53,598 nucleotides of DNA, taken from contig JAIORS010000069.1 in the NCBI GenBank assembly GCA_021108005.1, positions 1 to 53,598 on the forward strand, read 5' to 3'. The stretch comes from Candidatus Aegiribacteria sp. GTDB taxonomy: Bacteria; Fermentibacterota; Fermentibacteria; Fermentibacterales; JCC-6. Shown one piece after another: positions 43,964-52,472 of the stretch. The notes below the pieces were generated by a model. The model had not been told where the DNA came from, made no database searches, and saw only the letters and a program-made list of their open reading frames with translations. The translations under genes were made by a program, and so were the position numbers. The stretch's first letter is position 1; the number at the start of each line of letters is the position of its first letter.

Positions 43964-46270
43964 ATGAGAAATATTAAAATCGCGATAGCAGGTAATCCGA
44001 ATGTCGGCAAAACAACGCTTCTGAACGCTTTAACCGGATCCCGACAGAGAGTCGGCAACTGGCCCGGCGTAACAGTGGATCGAATTGAAGGAAGCTATAA
44101 ACATGATGATGTGGAAGTTGACGTAACAGACCTGCCCGGTATCTATTCCTTTACCGCGTTCTCAATAGATGAATCAATTGCAAGGAAGTACATTCTCAAA
44201 GAACACCCGGACCTTATAGTAAATATTCTTGATGCTACCAATCTGGAACGCAATCTCTTCCTGACAACCCAGCTGCTTGAGATGAAAGTTCCAATGATTG
44301 TCGCGCTCAACATGACGGATCTGGCGGCAAAACGGAAAATAAAGATCGAGATTGAACATCTATCCAGGCATCTCGACTGTCCTGTTATTCCTATCGTTGC
44401 TTCCAGAAACAAGGGAATCGATGAACTGAAGGATATGATTAACAGGGAAAGTGTGAATCGCTCCATTCCTGAAACGAAGGTTGCTTACGACTCGGTACTT
44501 GAAAAGGCAATACATATCATTCAGAACAGAGTGCAACAGATATCGAAAGAGAACGAAGTAGATCCCAGATGGCTTGCTATCAAGTTACTCGAAGACGATG
44601 AGTACGCGATTGAATTGTGCGGTGATTCCGTTCCCTGTGACTCTCTTAAATCCGAGATAGAACAGGTTGAAAAGCATGTTGGTGATGATATGGATATCAT
44701 CATGGCTGATGGAAGATACGGTTTCATACACGGCCTCTCAAAGGATGTGGTGCATCGGACAAGTGAAGTCCGGAGAAACGTATCCGATAGAATCGATATG
44801 GTTATTCTCAACAGAATTCTGGGGATACCCATATTTCTCGGGGTTATGTACATGATGTTCGTCATCACGATACATGTAGGCGCTCCTTTCATTGATTTTT
44901 TCGACGGTTTAACGGGAACCATTTTTGTGGACGGATTCAGGGTTCTTCTTGAAATATTCAAACTGCCGGAAATCCTTGTAACTTTTCTGTCAGATGGCAT
45001 AGGCGGCGGTATTCAGACAGTCGCGACCTTCATTCCACCCATTTTCCTTATTTTCTTCTGCCTTTCTCTCCTTGAGGATTCAGGTTATATGGCGAGAGCC
45101 GCATTCGTAATGGATCGGTCTCTCAGGGTGATAGGTCTTCCGGGTAAAGCGTTCATTCCAATGCTTGTGGGATTCGGGTGCAATGTACCTGCGATAATGG
45201 CAACCCGTACACTCGAGAACAATCGGGACAGGATTCTCGCGATAATGATGAATCCATTCATGTCCTGCGGAGCCAGATTGCCGGTCTACACTCTTTTCGT
45301 AGCGGCGTTCTTCCCGCGAAACGGAGGTTCTGTGCTCTTCAGTCTGTACATGGTGGGAATCCTTCTGGCCGTGGGAACGGGGCTTCTCTTCAAGAGAACG
45401 ATCCTTCAGGGCGAGACATCAACCTTTGTTATGGAGCTGCCACCGTATCATCTCCCGACATTCAAGGGAATAATGTACCATACGATCTACCGTTTGAAGA
45501 GTTTCATACTGAGAGCAGGAAGAGTTATCATCATTGTTGTGATTGTACTCAGCTTCCTCGGCTCAATTGGAACGGACGGCAGCTTCGGCAACCAGGATTC
45601 AGAAAATTCTGTTCTATCCGCGATCAGTAAAACAATAGCTCCCATATTCTACCCGATGGGACTTACCTCTGAAAACTGGCCGGCGGCCGTCGGTCTGTTC
45701 ACGGGCATTTTCGCGAAGGAAGCCGTTGTCGGTACACTCGATACACTGTACAGTGGAATGAACTCGCGGGAGAGGGGTTCCGAAGTAGAAGAAGAACCTT
45801 TCGATTTCTGGGCTGGAATCGCTGAATCCTTTGCCGCGATACCGGACGGTTTCAGGAATTTCGGAGGAGCGCTGAGAGATCCGATGGGTGTTGAGATAAG
45901 CGATGATCTGAGCAATACGGAAGAAGCCGCGGAAGAAATAGAGATTGAAACCGGTACTCTTGCCGCCATACAGGAGCACTTCAACGGAAAAGTGGGAGCT
46001 TACGCTTACCTTCTGTTCATACTTATCTACGCGCCGTGCGTGGCAGCTATTGCGGCTATCTACCGCGAGACGAATCTCCGCTGGGCGATGTTCTCCACGG
46101 TCTACCTCAGTATTCTCGCATGGGTGGTAAGCACTCTTTTCTACCAGATAGGAACGTTTACTGACAATCCGGCCGGTTCCGCGATGTGGATATCGATAGC
46201 CATTGGAACCCTCGGACTGATTTACGTCAGTCTGAAATTCATGTCCAGAAGAATGGTAGTTTCCGCGTAA
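43964..46270 (+). CDS. feoB: ferrous iron transporter FeoB
   Basis: An inner-membrane Fe(II) transporter, 768 aa. The N-terminal G domain has G1 GNPNVGKTT (residues 10-18), WPGVTV (G2), DLPGIYS (G3) and NMTD (G4). The helical domain follows (about 165-265). The two Gate regions of the membrane part have LVGFGCNVPAIMATRTLENNRDR and GIFAKEAVVGTLDTLYS. The C-terminus has YAYLLFILIYAPCVAAIAAIYRET. The last 160 residues are repeated exactly at 50767-51248. Its stop overlaps the feoC start (TAATG). Confidence 0.96.
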   Translation: MRNIKIAIAGNPNVGKTTLLNALTGSRQRVGNWPGVTVDRIEGSYKHDDVEVDVTDLPGIYSFTAFSIDESIARKYILKEHPDLIVNILDATNLERNLFLTTQLLEMKVPMIVALNMTDLAAKRKIKIEIEHLSRHLDCPVIPIVASRNKGIDELKDMINRESVNRSIPETKVAYDSVLEKAIHIIQNRVQQISKENEVDPRWLAIKLLEDDEYAIELCGDSVPCDSLKSEIEQVEKHVGDDMDIIMADGRYGFIHGLSKDVVHRTSEVRRNVSDRIDMVILNRILGIPIFLGVMYMMFVITIHVGAPFIDFFDGLTGTIFVDGFRVLLEIFKLPEILVTFLSDGIGGGIQTVATFIPPIFLIFFCLSLLEDSGYMARAAFVMDRSLRVIGLPGKAFIPMLVGFGCNVPAIMATRTLENNRDRILAIMMNPFMSCGARLPVYTLFVAAFFPRNGGSVLFSLYMVGILLAVGTGLLFKRTILQGETSTFVMELPPYHLPTFKGIMYHTIYRLKSFILRAGRVIIIVVIVLSFLGSIGTDGSFGNQDSENSVLSAISKTIAPIFYPMGLTSENWPAAVGLFTGIFAKEAVVGTLDTLYSGMNSRERGSEVEEEPFDFWAGIAESFAAIPDGFRNFGGALRDPMGVEISDDLSNTEEAAEEIEIETGTLAAIQEHFNGKVGAYAYLLFILIYAPCVAAIAAIYRETNLRWAMFSTVYLSILAWVVSTLFYQIGTFTDNPAGSAMWISIAIGTLGLIYVSLKFMSRRMVVSA

Positions 46271-46481
46271 TGCTGACAGAAGTACTTGAATTGCTCGAGA
46301 AGCACGGAAGGCTCTCCCTCCGTGAACTGGCAGGTTACTTTGTAATAGAATCGGCCGCGCTGGAGCCGATTCTTGATGTTCTTATGCGGAAGGGAAGGAT
46401 CCGGGCTGTATCCGCAGAATGCTCCGCGTCCGGTTCGTGCAAAGGCTGTTCCTGTTCCAGCAGGGAAGATATGCTTTCATT
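45789..46481 (+). repeat. 693-bp direct repeat, copy 1 (end of feoB and most of feoC)
   Basis: Matches 50767-51459 at every base I compared, including the whole 160-residue end of FeoB. Just past the end, a few bases differ (C/T at 46482, G/A at 46485) before the sequences part at about 46493. Confidence 0.95.
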
Positions 46482-46497
46482 CGAGATAGCGGAGTAG
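46270..46497 (+). CDS. feoC: FeoC-like winged-helix protein, upstream copy
   Basis: 75 aa. A small winged helix (MLTEVLELLEKHGRLSLRELAGYFVIESAALEPILDVLMRKGRI) is followed by a cysteine cluster CSASGSCKGCSCSS, the FeoC pattern that can bind an Fe-S centre and steady FeoB. It has a 1-nt overlap with feoB. The end reads SFEIAE and stop; in the second copy it is SFEIAGE. Confidence 0.85.
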   Translation: MLTEVLELLEKHGRLSLRELAGYFVIESAALEPILDVLMRKGRIRAVSAECSASGSCKGCSCSSREDMLSFEIAE

Positions 46498-46517
46498 TTA
46501 TGTAAAACAACATATCC

Positions 46518-46552
46518 GGTTAATCATCAATTCTACCTGTTGATGATGAACC
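46518..46552. terminator. hairpin after the upstream feoC copy
   Basis: GGTTAATCATCAA (46518-46530) pairs with TTGATGATGAACC (46540-46552) over 13 positions with one mismatch. It lies 21 bases past the feoC stop. There is no U-tract, so terminator function is only likely. The rest of the 46498-46733 space is AT-rich and holds no gene. Confidence 0.45.
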
Positions 46553-46733
46553 TCTCAGTCACCGAACTTTTTTCATCTGAATTTGAATTTGTTGTAAAAC
46601 ATCAGGTAAATAAGTTTACTAAACATTTTACATCAGTATCGGACTGTATCAATTAACACTACACTGATTAAATCACTCCAATGTTATTATCAGTTGGCAT
46701 TGATGTAAAAAAACAAAACTGCTAACCGGATCA

Positions 46734-47411
46734 TCAGCCCTCTCCAATACTCTCAATAACAGTAAGCCACTCATTGAAAATCGGACAACATTCCCTGATC
46801 TTTTTTAAACCAATCTCATTGGCAACAGTGATTCCGGTAGTGGTTTTCTTGAATCGCTTTGAAAGATTGAGCAATCTCTTGGAAGGAGCAGTTTGCTGAG
46901 AATCATTAATTTCTTCCGGTGACCCGCAAGCCGTAACAATATCAGTAACTTGAGACTCGGATACATTGAGATGAGAAGAAAGTACTGAAGGATCACTAAA
47001 CAACAGAGCTTCAAATTCATGTATGGATATGTACGGGACGAAGCGTTTCCCGGTGACGTATTCACCAAACATTTTCTTTGCCGCATCCATTGTTGCAAAA
47101 TTGATTACATTTGCTTTCTCAATTGAAGTCCTTTTTTCTCTTGATTCCAAGTAACCAGGCCAATCACGTTTAAGACCATAGTAATCCAAAAACAAAGTCA
47201 GATAAGTATCACTACGCTGTTTGAGATGGAGTTCAATGTCTTTTCTTATTCTGGAGAATTTAATGTCTCCACCTTTTTGTCCCGGCTTGGAAGCAATAAT
47301 TGGCGTAATGTAAACGCCTTTAGTATAAAGATACGGGCTAACCATACTCTGTATGAATATTTGCTCTGTTTTTCCCTCGACGATGGCGATGATCTCCGCT
47401 GATTTATTCAT
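46734..47411 (-). CDS. DUF4276-family (TOPRIM-like) protein, partner of the AAA ATPase
   Basis: 225 aa from the ATG at 47411, which overlaps the end of the ATPase gene by 8 nt; a longer in-frame start would lie inside that gene. It matches DUF4276: IIAIVEGKTEQIFIQSMV (TOPRIM-like Glu motif), KPGQKGGDIKFSRIRKDI, LTLFLDYYGLKRDWPG (Asp-x-x-x motif) and RFVPYISIHEFEALLFSDP. TOPRIM-like partners of AAA_15/21 ATPases act as nuclease effectors in phage defence (for example OLD, and PARIS AriB with another domain). That this is an effector is inference from fold and pairing. Confidence 0.82.
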   Translation of the reverse strand: MNKSAEIIAIVEGKTEQIFIQSMVSPYLYTKGVYITPIIASKPGQKGGDIKFSRIRKDIELHLKQRSDTYLTLFLDYYGLKRDWPGYLESREKRTSIEKANVINFATMDAAKKMFGEYVTGKRFVPYISIHEFEALLFSDPSVLSSHLNVSESQVTDIVTACGSPEEINDSQQTAPSKRLLNLSKRFKKTTTGITVANEIGLKKIRECCPIFNEWLTVIESIGEG

Positions 47412-48510
47412 ACACAGGTCCACCGGAAATGACATTCTTGCTCCATAGCTCACCAACAGAATAGGTTTCCAGCCATGAGCTGAAGTCAGAGAGTCGCAGC
47501 CTTTTAAAAGTGGATGCACCGTCTTCTCTATTAACCACGACAACATCTTCTACTTCAAAATGATCTACCAGAGCTGGAGATTGTGTAGCAACAATAATTT
47601 GTGTGCGGCGAGAAGCATCCTGAATCAACTCAGCCAGTACAGAAATAGCAGATGGATGCAGCCCAAGCTCGGGTTCGTCGATAATAATAGCCGCTGGAGG
47701 ATTAGGCTGAAGAAGTGCAGTGGCTAAACAAATGAATCTAATTGAACCATCAGAAAAAAGATGTGGTTGCATTGGATAATCAGATCCCTTCTGCAACCAG
47801 GATAAGTTCACTTTCTGCTTTTCTCCAAAAATCTCAACATCTAATAGAAACTTATCGAAGAAAGGCATAACCAATCGTACAGAATTTACAATTTCCTGAT
47901 ATATGCCTGCATGCTGCTTCTTTAGCCGAAGCAAATAAGGAGCAATGTTGGATGCATCAAAACGCAGATACTTTTTATCCTGAACAATCTCGAGACGTCT
48001 CATTCCTGCTGTAACGCTTGTATCGTGAAAGTGGTAGATCTTCCACGAAGTTACTGCCTCATATACAGGTTTGCTGTATTTACTGTCTCGTGAATCGCTC
48101 AGAGCCTCATCAACAAGCAAAGAGCTACCGTCAGCACTGCTACCTAATTCCCACCAACCAGTTCTTCCAGGTTCGTAATAACGAGCCTCATCCTCGATAG
48201 CAAAATTCTCAGAGAGACCTGGTTTAATATTGAAGCGATAACCTCGTATGCCAAAACGAGTTTCAAAATGCATTTCTGAGGTTATTTTAGGACCATTAAA
48301 TAGAAAATCACTAATACCACCACCTGATCGAATGTACTCGTTCAAGTTGCCAGTCATTACTTTCTGCAGCATTCGGAAGAATTCGATGAGATTACTTTTA
48401 CCAGCACCATTTCCCCCGATAAAGACATTCAAATTTCCTAGCTTGAAATCATTCAGTTCTCTTATTGATTTGAAACCTCTGATGGTCAGCCGGTCTAATG
48501 CATTACTCAT
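47404..48510 (-). CDS. AAA_21/AAA_15-type ABC-like ATPase
   Basis: 368 aa, a cytoplasmic ATPase of the SMC/OLD-like branch. Walker A GGNGAGKSN (residues 32-40), signature region FSDGSIRFICLATALLQP (about 252-269), Walker B IIIDEPELGLHP (about 275-286) and the switch His-type segment IIVATQSPALVDHF. The N-terminus LTIRGFKSIRELNDFKLGNLNVFIGG is typical. It is followed by the DUF4276 gene with an 8-nt overlap, so they form a two-gene unit like AAA-plus-TOPRIM defence systems. What it senses is not known. Confidence 0.9.
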   Translation of the reverse strand: MSNALDRLTIRGFKSIRELNDFKLGNLNVFIGGNGAGKSNLIEFFRMLQKVMTGNLNEYIRSGGGISDFLFNGPKITSEMHFETRFGIRGYRFNIKPGLSENFAIEDEARYYEPGRTGWWELGSSADGSSLLVDEALSDSRDSKYSKPVYEAVTSWKIYHFHDTSVTAGMRRLEIVQDKKYLRFDASNIAPYLLRLKKQHAGIYQEIVNSVRLVMPFFDKFLLDVEIFGEKQKVNLSWLQKGSDYPMQPHLFSDGSIRFICLATALLQPNPPAAIIIDEPELGLHPSAISVLAELIQDASRRTQIIVATQSPALVDHFEVEDVVVVNREDGASTFKRLRLSDFSSWLETYSVGELWSKNVISGGPVYE

Positions 48511-48536
48511 TTACACCCCCTTCATTGCCTGCTCTA

Positions 48537-48598
48537 ATATATATCACCTTAAAAGCCTTACACTGCCGGTTGCTATTCCCTGCATTCATTCTCTAAGG
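48537..48598 (-). repeat. imperfect palindromic element, copy 1
   Basis: This region upstream of the ATPase gene matches 50594-50646 at 26 of the first 32 positions and again around CTGCAT and TAAGG. Each copy has outer arms CCTTA/TAAGG and inner arms TGCAGG/CGGCA (minus-strand reading), so it can fold. It may be a shared operator, a promoter or a cassette-boundary site. Confidence 0.5.
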
Positions 48599-48618
48599 TT
48601 ATAGATGAAGGTTAATCG

Positions 48619-49023
48619 CTATTTTCTCAACGCTCTTCTTCTCAGTACTTCCTCATACGGTACAGACTCGCCTGATCCGTCAATGTACAAAAATGTTGCT
48701 ATATCATGACTTTCGTTAGGGAATACCCAAAATAGTAACTCATCGGGACACTCTGGGCTGTAGTAGTTCTCGTATCCAGTTAATAGAGCAGAAACAGTTT
48801 CCTCAATCGTTCCATACAAAGAACAATGGCTGTAAGGAGAACCTTGATCAGGTCCCCATATCTTGCAGTTTGAAGAAGCAAGAAACCTTGAACCTGGATA
48901 CTCAAATATCTTCACCTTAAACATAGGCGATCTTTCTAACTCAAAATCAAAAACATCGACCAGACGCCTGATACCTTTAATTATCTTTCTTTCTGTTGAA
49001 ATGCTCTCCCAGTTAAAAACCAT
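48619..49023 (-). CDS. 134-aa protein of the defence-like cargo, unrecognised
   Basis: GGAG ten bases before the ATG. A soluble, mixed alpha/beta sequence (MVFNWESISTERKIIKGIRRLVDVFDFELE, then SSNCKIWGPDQGSPYSHCSLYGTIEETVSALLTG and DELLFWVFPNESHDIATFLYIDG). No signal, membrane span or catalytic motif is seen. It lies between the AlbA_2 protein and the ATPase on the same strand and may be an immunity- or sensor-type protein. The family is not known to me. Confidence 0.65.
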   Translation of the reverse strand: MVFNWESISTERKIIKGIRRLVDVFDFELERSPMFKVKIFEYPGSRFLASSNCKIWGPDQGSPYSHCSLYGTIEETVSALLTGYENYYSPECPDELLFWVFPNESHDIATFLYIDGSGESVPYEEVLRRRALRK

Positions 49024-49136
49024 AATAATGCAACTCCTTTCTTATAACACGCTATTTCAATCCAGTTCTTCACGTTATCCCTAAAGAACTCCTCCAATCA
49101 AACAAACACAATCTGTATTCCTAAATATGTACAGTT

Positions 49137-50477
49137 CTAAACAAAGATACCTCGATTGGTTGGATTCTTTTGAATCAAATAAAGTAGTTCCTTCGAAGGC
49201 TCCGGTTTTTTGATTGTTGCACCCCGTCTTACAAGTATGGAATTGTCATGTAAAGCATAAGGTGTGTTGTATCCTTCCTGAACTTCGATTACAATTACAT
49301 TCTCTCCAGCCATTGGCAAAATGAGAACTTGGAATTCAGGTAAGGGTTTAAGACTCTCAGTAATAAGCTTTTTTACCCTCTTCACCGCAAGATTCAATGC
49401 ATCCTGGTAGGCACATTTGAATGCATTTTTTAGCATGGTTCCATTCTGCACACTTCCATCATCTCTCACACCAATGTAAATTCTTCCTCCCAATGTATTT
49501 GAGAATGCGACAACAGTTCTCAGTAACTCGTTTTCCTTCTTATGACCCTTTTCGATCCACGACTTGAATTCAACTGTATCTCCCTCGCCATTCTCAAAAT
49601 CATCTATGGCAATATCCTCGATAGTTCTTTCTCCATCCACAGCTTCGTAATCCTTGCCCTTCACTTGCATCTTGGCAAAATCTAAAAGCGAATTATCCCG
49701 ATGAATAAGGTAGAGTTCAACCGAATCAGTTGAGTCATCAATTTCGGCAAAAAACTTTTTTTTTGATAGTGTATCATTACTATTACTGAGTTCACCCTCG
49801 TTCCTTCGAAGGCCACTACCTGATTTCTCAATAATCTGTAGCGATAAATCCCCTGTGGAGAGAATTGTATTTACGTCAACAGTTAATGAGTCTGGTCCCC
49901 ACATCGCAGCCTCTATCCTCCCTCGCTTGTCCGGTATCACAATTTCAAGCTGATCCATACCCCGAACGAATTGTTCTTTGTTTGAGTCACCATAAATCCA
50001 TTCTGCTACCGCAAGGAGTTCAGATGCATATGCAGGTTTTCCAAATGCAACTAGCGGTTGATAATTATAATCTGAATTCTCCCTGTTTTGTGATCTTCCT
50101 ACGAAGGCGAATTCTCTCCATCCAGAAACAGAATTCTGGTCCGGAAGTCTCACATTATCATCCCATAAAGCGTACTCTCTAGAAATAATTTGATCTAGAA
50201 ATTGCCATTTCCCAGTTAGAATTGATCGAAGAGTCTTCTTGATCTCCGGAATGGTTAACCACTTGCTGTACAATATCATCTTGGGATATTCAAAAATTTG
50301 TTCTTTGCTCTCAACTTCTTGTTGAAACACAATCCTACCATTGGAAATATAGATTGATCCATCTTCTTTTCTTATTAGAGCGAGTTTTAGTAGTGCTCCT
50401 TCTAGCTCAGGTAGAGCATTATCGACAATATCAAATATCCTTTCGTACGCATCATTCTGATTGTTGTAGTATGCCAT
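49137..50477 (-). CDS. protein with C-terminal Schlafen AlbA_2 domain
   Basis: 446 aa from the ATG at 50477 (AGAGG 12 bases upstream); a TTG at 50537 would add 20 residues. Residues about 1-290 are not recognised. The C-terminal part (about 295-400) is an AlbA_2 domain: GDTVEFKSWIEKGHKKENELLRTVVAFSNTLGGRIYIGVRDDG, then VIVIEVQEGYNTPYALHDNSILVRRGATIKKPEPSKEL. AlbA_2 domains bind nucleic acids, and Schlafen-type ones can be RNases. It is often part of defence islands. It is the first gene of the cargo on the minus strand. Confidence 0.8.
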   Translation of the reverse strand: MAYYNNQNDAYERIFDIVDNALPELEGALLKLALIRKEDGSIYISNGRIVFQQEVESKEQIFEYPKMILYSKWLTIPEIKKTLRSILTGKWQFLDQIISREYALWDDNVRLPDQNSVSGWREFAFVGRSQNRENSDYNYQPLVAFGKPAYASELLAVAEWIYGDSNKEQFVRGMDQLEIVIPDKRGRIEAAMWGPDSLTVDVNTILSTGDLSLQIIEKSGSGLRRNEGELSNSNDTLSKKKFFAEIDDSTDSVELYLIHRDNSLLDFAKMQVKGKDYEAVDGERTIEDIAIDDFENGEGDTVEFKSWIEKGHKKENELLRTVVAFSNTLGGRIYIGVRDDGSVQNGTMLKNAFKCAYQDALNLAVKRVKKLITESLKPLPEFQVLILPMAGENVIVIEVQEGYNTPYALHDNSILVRRGATIKKPEPSKELLYLIQKNPTNRGIFV

Positions 50478-50593
50478 AGATTTTCTAAACCTCTTTACTA
50501 AGAATTCAAGATTGATTGGATGAGAACTGAACAGCAAATATTAAAATAAACTAATGCATCCATTGAATACTTTTTCATTCAGCATCAACCTTG

Positions 50594-50646
50594 ATATAAA
50601 TAACCTCACAATCCTTACTCTGCCGATACTCCTGCATAAACATAAG
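50594..50646 (-). repeat. imperfect palindromic element, copy 2
   Basis: Related to 48537-48598 (see there). It lies upstream of the AlbA_2-protein gene. The rest of 50478-50766 is AT-rich and without a gene. Confidence 0.5.
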
Positions 50647-50759
50647 GATACTGGATTATCACCATTTCACAAAAATCACACAAAACAGCATATCCGACCC
50701 AATATCAACCAATTTCACTATACAAAACTGACCATACTACTCGAACTCCTCCGCCGTCA

Positions 50760-51248
50760 ATGAAGAAAGAAGAACCTTTCGATTTCTGGGCTGGAATCGC
50801 TGAATCCTTTGCCGCGATACCGGACGGTTTCAGGAATTTCGGAGGAGCGCTGAGAGATCCGATGGGTGTTGAGATAAGCGATGATCTGAGCAATACGGAA
50901 GAAGCCGCGGAAGAAATAGAGATTGAAACCGGTACTCTTGCCGCCATACAGGAGCACTTCAACGGAAAAGTGGGAGCTTACGCTTACCTTCTGTTCATAC
51001 TTATCTACGCGCCGTGCGTGGCAGCTATTGCGGCTATCTACCGCGAGACGAATCTCCGCTGGGCGATGTTCTCCACGGTCTACCTCAGTATTCTCGCATG
51101 GGTGGTAAGCACTCTTTTCTACCAGATAGGAACGTTTACTGACAATCCGGCCGGTTCCGCGATGTGGATATCGATAGCCATTGGAACCCTCGGACTGATT
51201 TACGTCAGTCTGAAATTCATGTCCAGAAGAATGGTAGTTTCCGCGTAA
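50760..51248 (+). pseudogene. feoB fragment, last 160 codons
   Basis: Begins at an ATG that the junction happens to create in frame (MKKEEPFDFWAGIAESF), followed by the identical end of FeoB with its last membrane spans. It lacks the G domain and most of the transport core, has no ribosome binding site, and so is a duplication remnant rather than a working gene. Its stop overlaps the second feoC copy. Confidence 0.9.
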
Positions 51249-51459
51249 TGCTGACAGAAGTACTTGAATTGCTCGAGAAGCACGGAAGGCTCTCCCTCCG
51301 TGAACTGGCAGGTTACTTTGTAATAGAATCGGCCGCGCTGGAGCCGATTCTTGATGTTCTTATGCGGAAGGGAAGGATCCGGGCTGTATCCGCAGAATGC
51401 TCCGCGTCCGGTTCGTGCAAAGGCTGTTCCTGTTCCAGCAGGGAAGATATGCTTTCATT
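50767..51459 (+). repeat. 693-bp direct repeat, copy 2 (end of feoB and most of feoC)
   Basis: Matches 45789-46481. The left boundary is abrupt: the cargo sequence ends in CCGCCGTCAATGAAGA and then feoB sequence begins in mid-gene. Confidence 0.95.
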
Positions 51460-51478
51460 TGAAATAGCGGGTGAGTGA
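51248..51478 (+). CDS. FeoC-like winged-helix protein, downstream copy
   Basis: 76 aa, nearly identical to the upstream copy (46270) but ending SFEIAGE and stop, with a few silent changes near the end. It is complete but now separated from a full feoB by the cargo, and its promoter is unknown. Either copy could be the original. Confidence 0.75.
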   Translation: MLTEVLELLEKHGRLSLRELAGYFVIESAALEPILDVLMRKGRIRAVSAECSASGSCKGCSCSSREDMLSFEIAGE

Positions 51479-51494
51479 AGGAATAGTTCGTTTA

Positions 51495-52115
51495 TCAGAT
51501 AGAGTATGGTCCCGGAATGAGCCTCCATCCCCATACGTACTCCAGAACAGTCCAGAATAGAAGAAGAGAAGCAACAGACAGAGCCATCTTCCGGCTTGTT
51601 CTATGAGTTTTTCCGGAGAGAAGCACTGCCAGTATCCCAAGGGTAAGCGCGGCGCCTGCCGACGCATATGTACTCCAGTGGGTTCTCGAGAGATGTTCGT
51701 ACTGGTAAATCATCCACATGTGCAGCCCCCAGATACCGGCAAAGTGCCCGAACGCGAAACCGTATGACTTCCGAATGCCGTTCTGAAGGAGTATTACAAC
51801 AAGCATTGAAACCAGTACAAGCAGTATGGGCAGATAGCTTGAATCAGCAATTACCAGGTGGCTTCTCACTTCAAGGAATTCGCCGATAAATCCCCAGAGG
51901 AACAGCCCTGATATTATCCCGAACATATTTCGGGTAAAGGTGTTGAATTTCCTTCTTCCCGAAAGGACAAGAGCGGCAGGAGCCATAATCGCGAACAGGA
52001 CCCCAACGACGGAATAGAATTCGGATGATATCCTTGAGGAGAACACAAGAAGCATATAGGTTGCTCCGAATGCAGCCAATGTAATCAGGAACGTTTTTAG
52101 ATAGATTTTTTTCAT
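51495..52115 (-). CDS. six-span membrane protein, function unknown
   Basis: 206 aa from the ATG at 52115, with GGAAAGG upstream. It shows six or seven membrane spans (for example FLITLAAFGATYMLLVFSS, VVGVLFAIMAPAALVLSG, LPILLVLVSMLVVILLQNG, ALTLGILAVLLSG) with short loops. The motif GIWGLHMWMIYQYEHL lies in the middle. No family is recognised. It is convergent with the second feoC copy and not linked to it by function. Confidence 0.7.
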   Translation of the reverse strand: MKKIYLKTFLITLAAFGATYMLLVFSSRISSEFYSVVGVLFAIMAPAALVLSGRRKFNTFTRNMFGIISGLFLWGFIGEFLEVRSHLVIADSSYLPILLVLVSMLVVILLQNGIRKSYGFAFGHFAGIWGLHMWMIYQYEHLSRTHWSTYASAGAALTLGILAVLLSGKTHRTSRKMALSVASLLLFWTVLEYVWGWRLIPGPYSI

Positions 52116-52472
52116 CAACTTTACCTTTCCCTTTTCCTTCGTACCACCTCAGTTGAATAGTCCGATGCGTGATCGGTGAAGGGCTCGTATTCTCAGTAAA
52201 CCCCGGGGATTATTCTCATCGTTCTCTTAATATAATCCTCATACTACAGATCGAAGTGCTCAACCATCATTTTTTCCTCTATTAGGTATTAATAATATAT
52301 AGTATTGTCCAGGCTAAGTCTTCAACTGTTCCAACAATCCAATTTGATAGTAACAGCCGTTGGCGTTCTAACGAATCCATTGCCCGGCCATAGAATCGTG
52401 AATATGCTTTTAAATATCATCTTTCAATCTCACCTTCCCTGATTTTTCACCGGGAAGTTATCACGATGAACA
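52116..52472. other. 357 bases without a gene
   Basis: A leader of the minus-strand membrane-protein gene and spacer after the secreted protein at 52473. A small inverted pair CCGATGCGTGATCGG is visible at about 52162. No clear promoter, terminator or RNA gene is recognised. Confidence 0.5.

Larger units (their letters stand above)
46482..50766. mobile_element. 4.3-kb inserted cargo between duplicated feoB/feoC ends
   Basis: This stretch lies between the two copies of the 693-bp repeat. It carries four minus-strand genes, is visibly more AT-rich than the feo genes and has no recombinase. AAAACAxCATATCCG occurs near both ends (46505 and 50684). Excision by recombination between the repeats would restore a normal feo operon. 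The cargo is defence-like. The integration route is inferred. Confidence 0.7.

Noticed and set aside
48537-50646. Integron attC sites between the cargo genes
   Set aside because: The elements fold with two arms but lack the GTTRRRY and RYYYAAC ends required of attC, and the integrase remnant is 47 kb away.
50760-51248. A functional short FeoB from the second copy
   Set aside because: It lacks the G domain and transport gates and has no ribosome binding site; it is only the repeated end of feoB.
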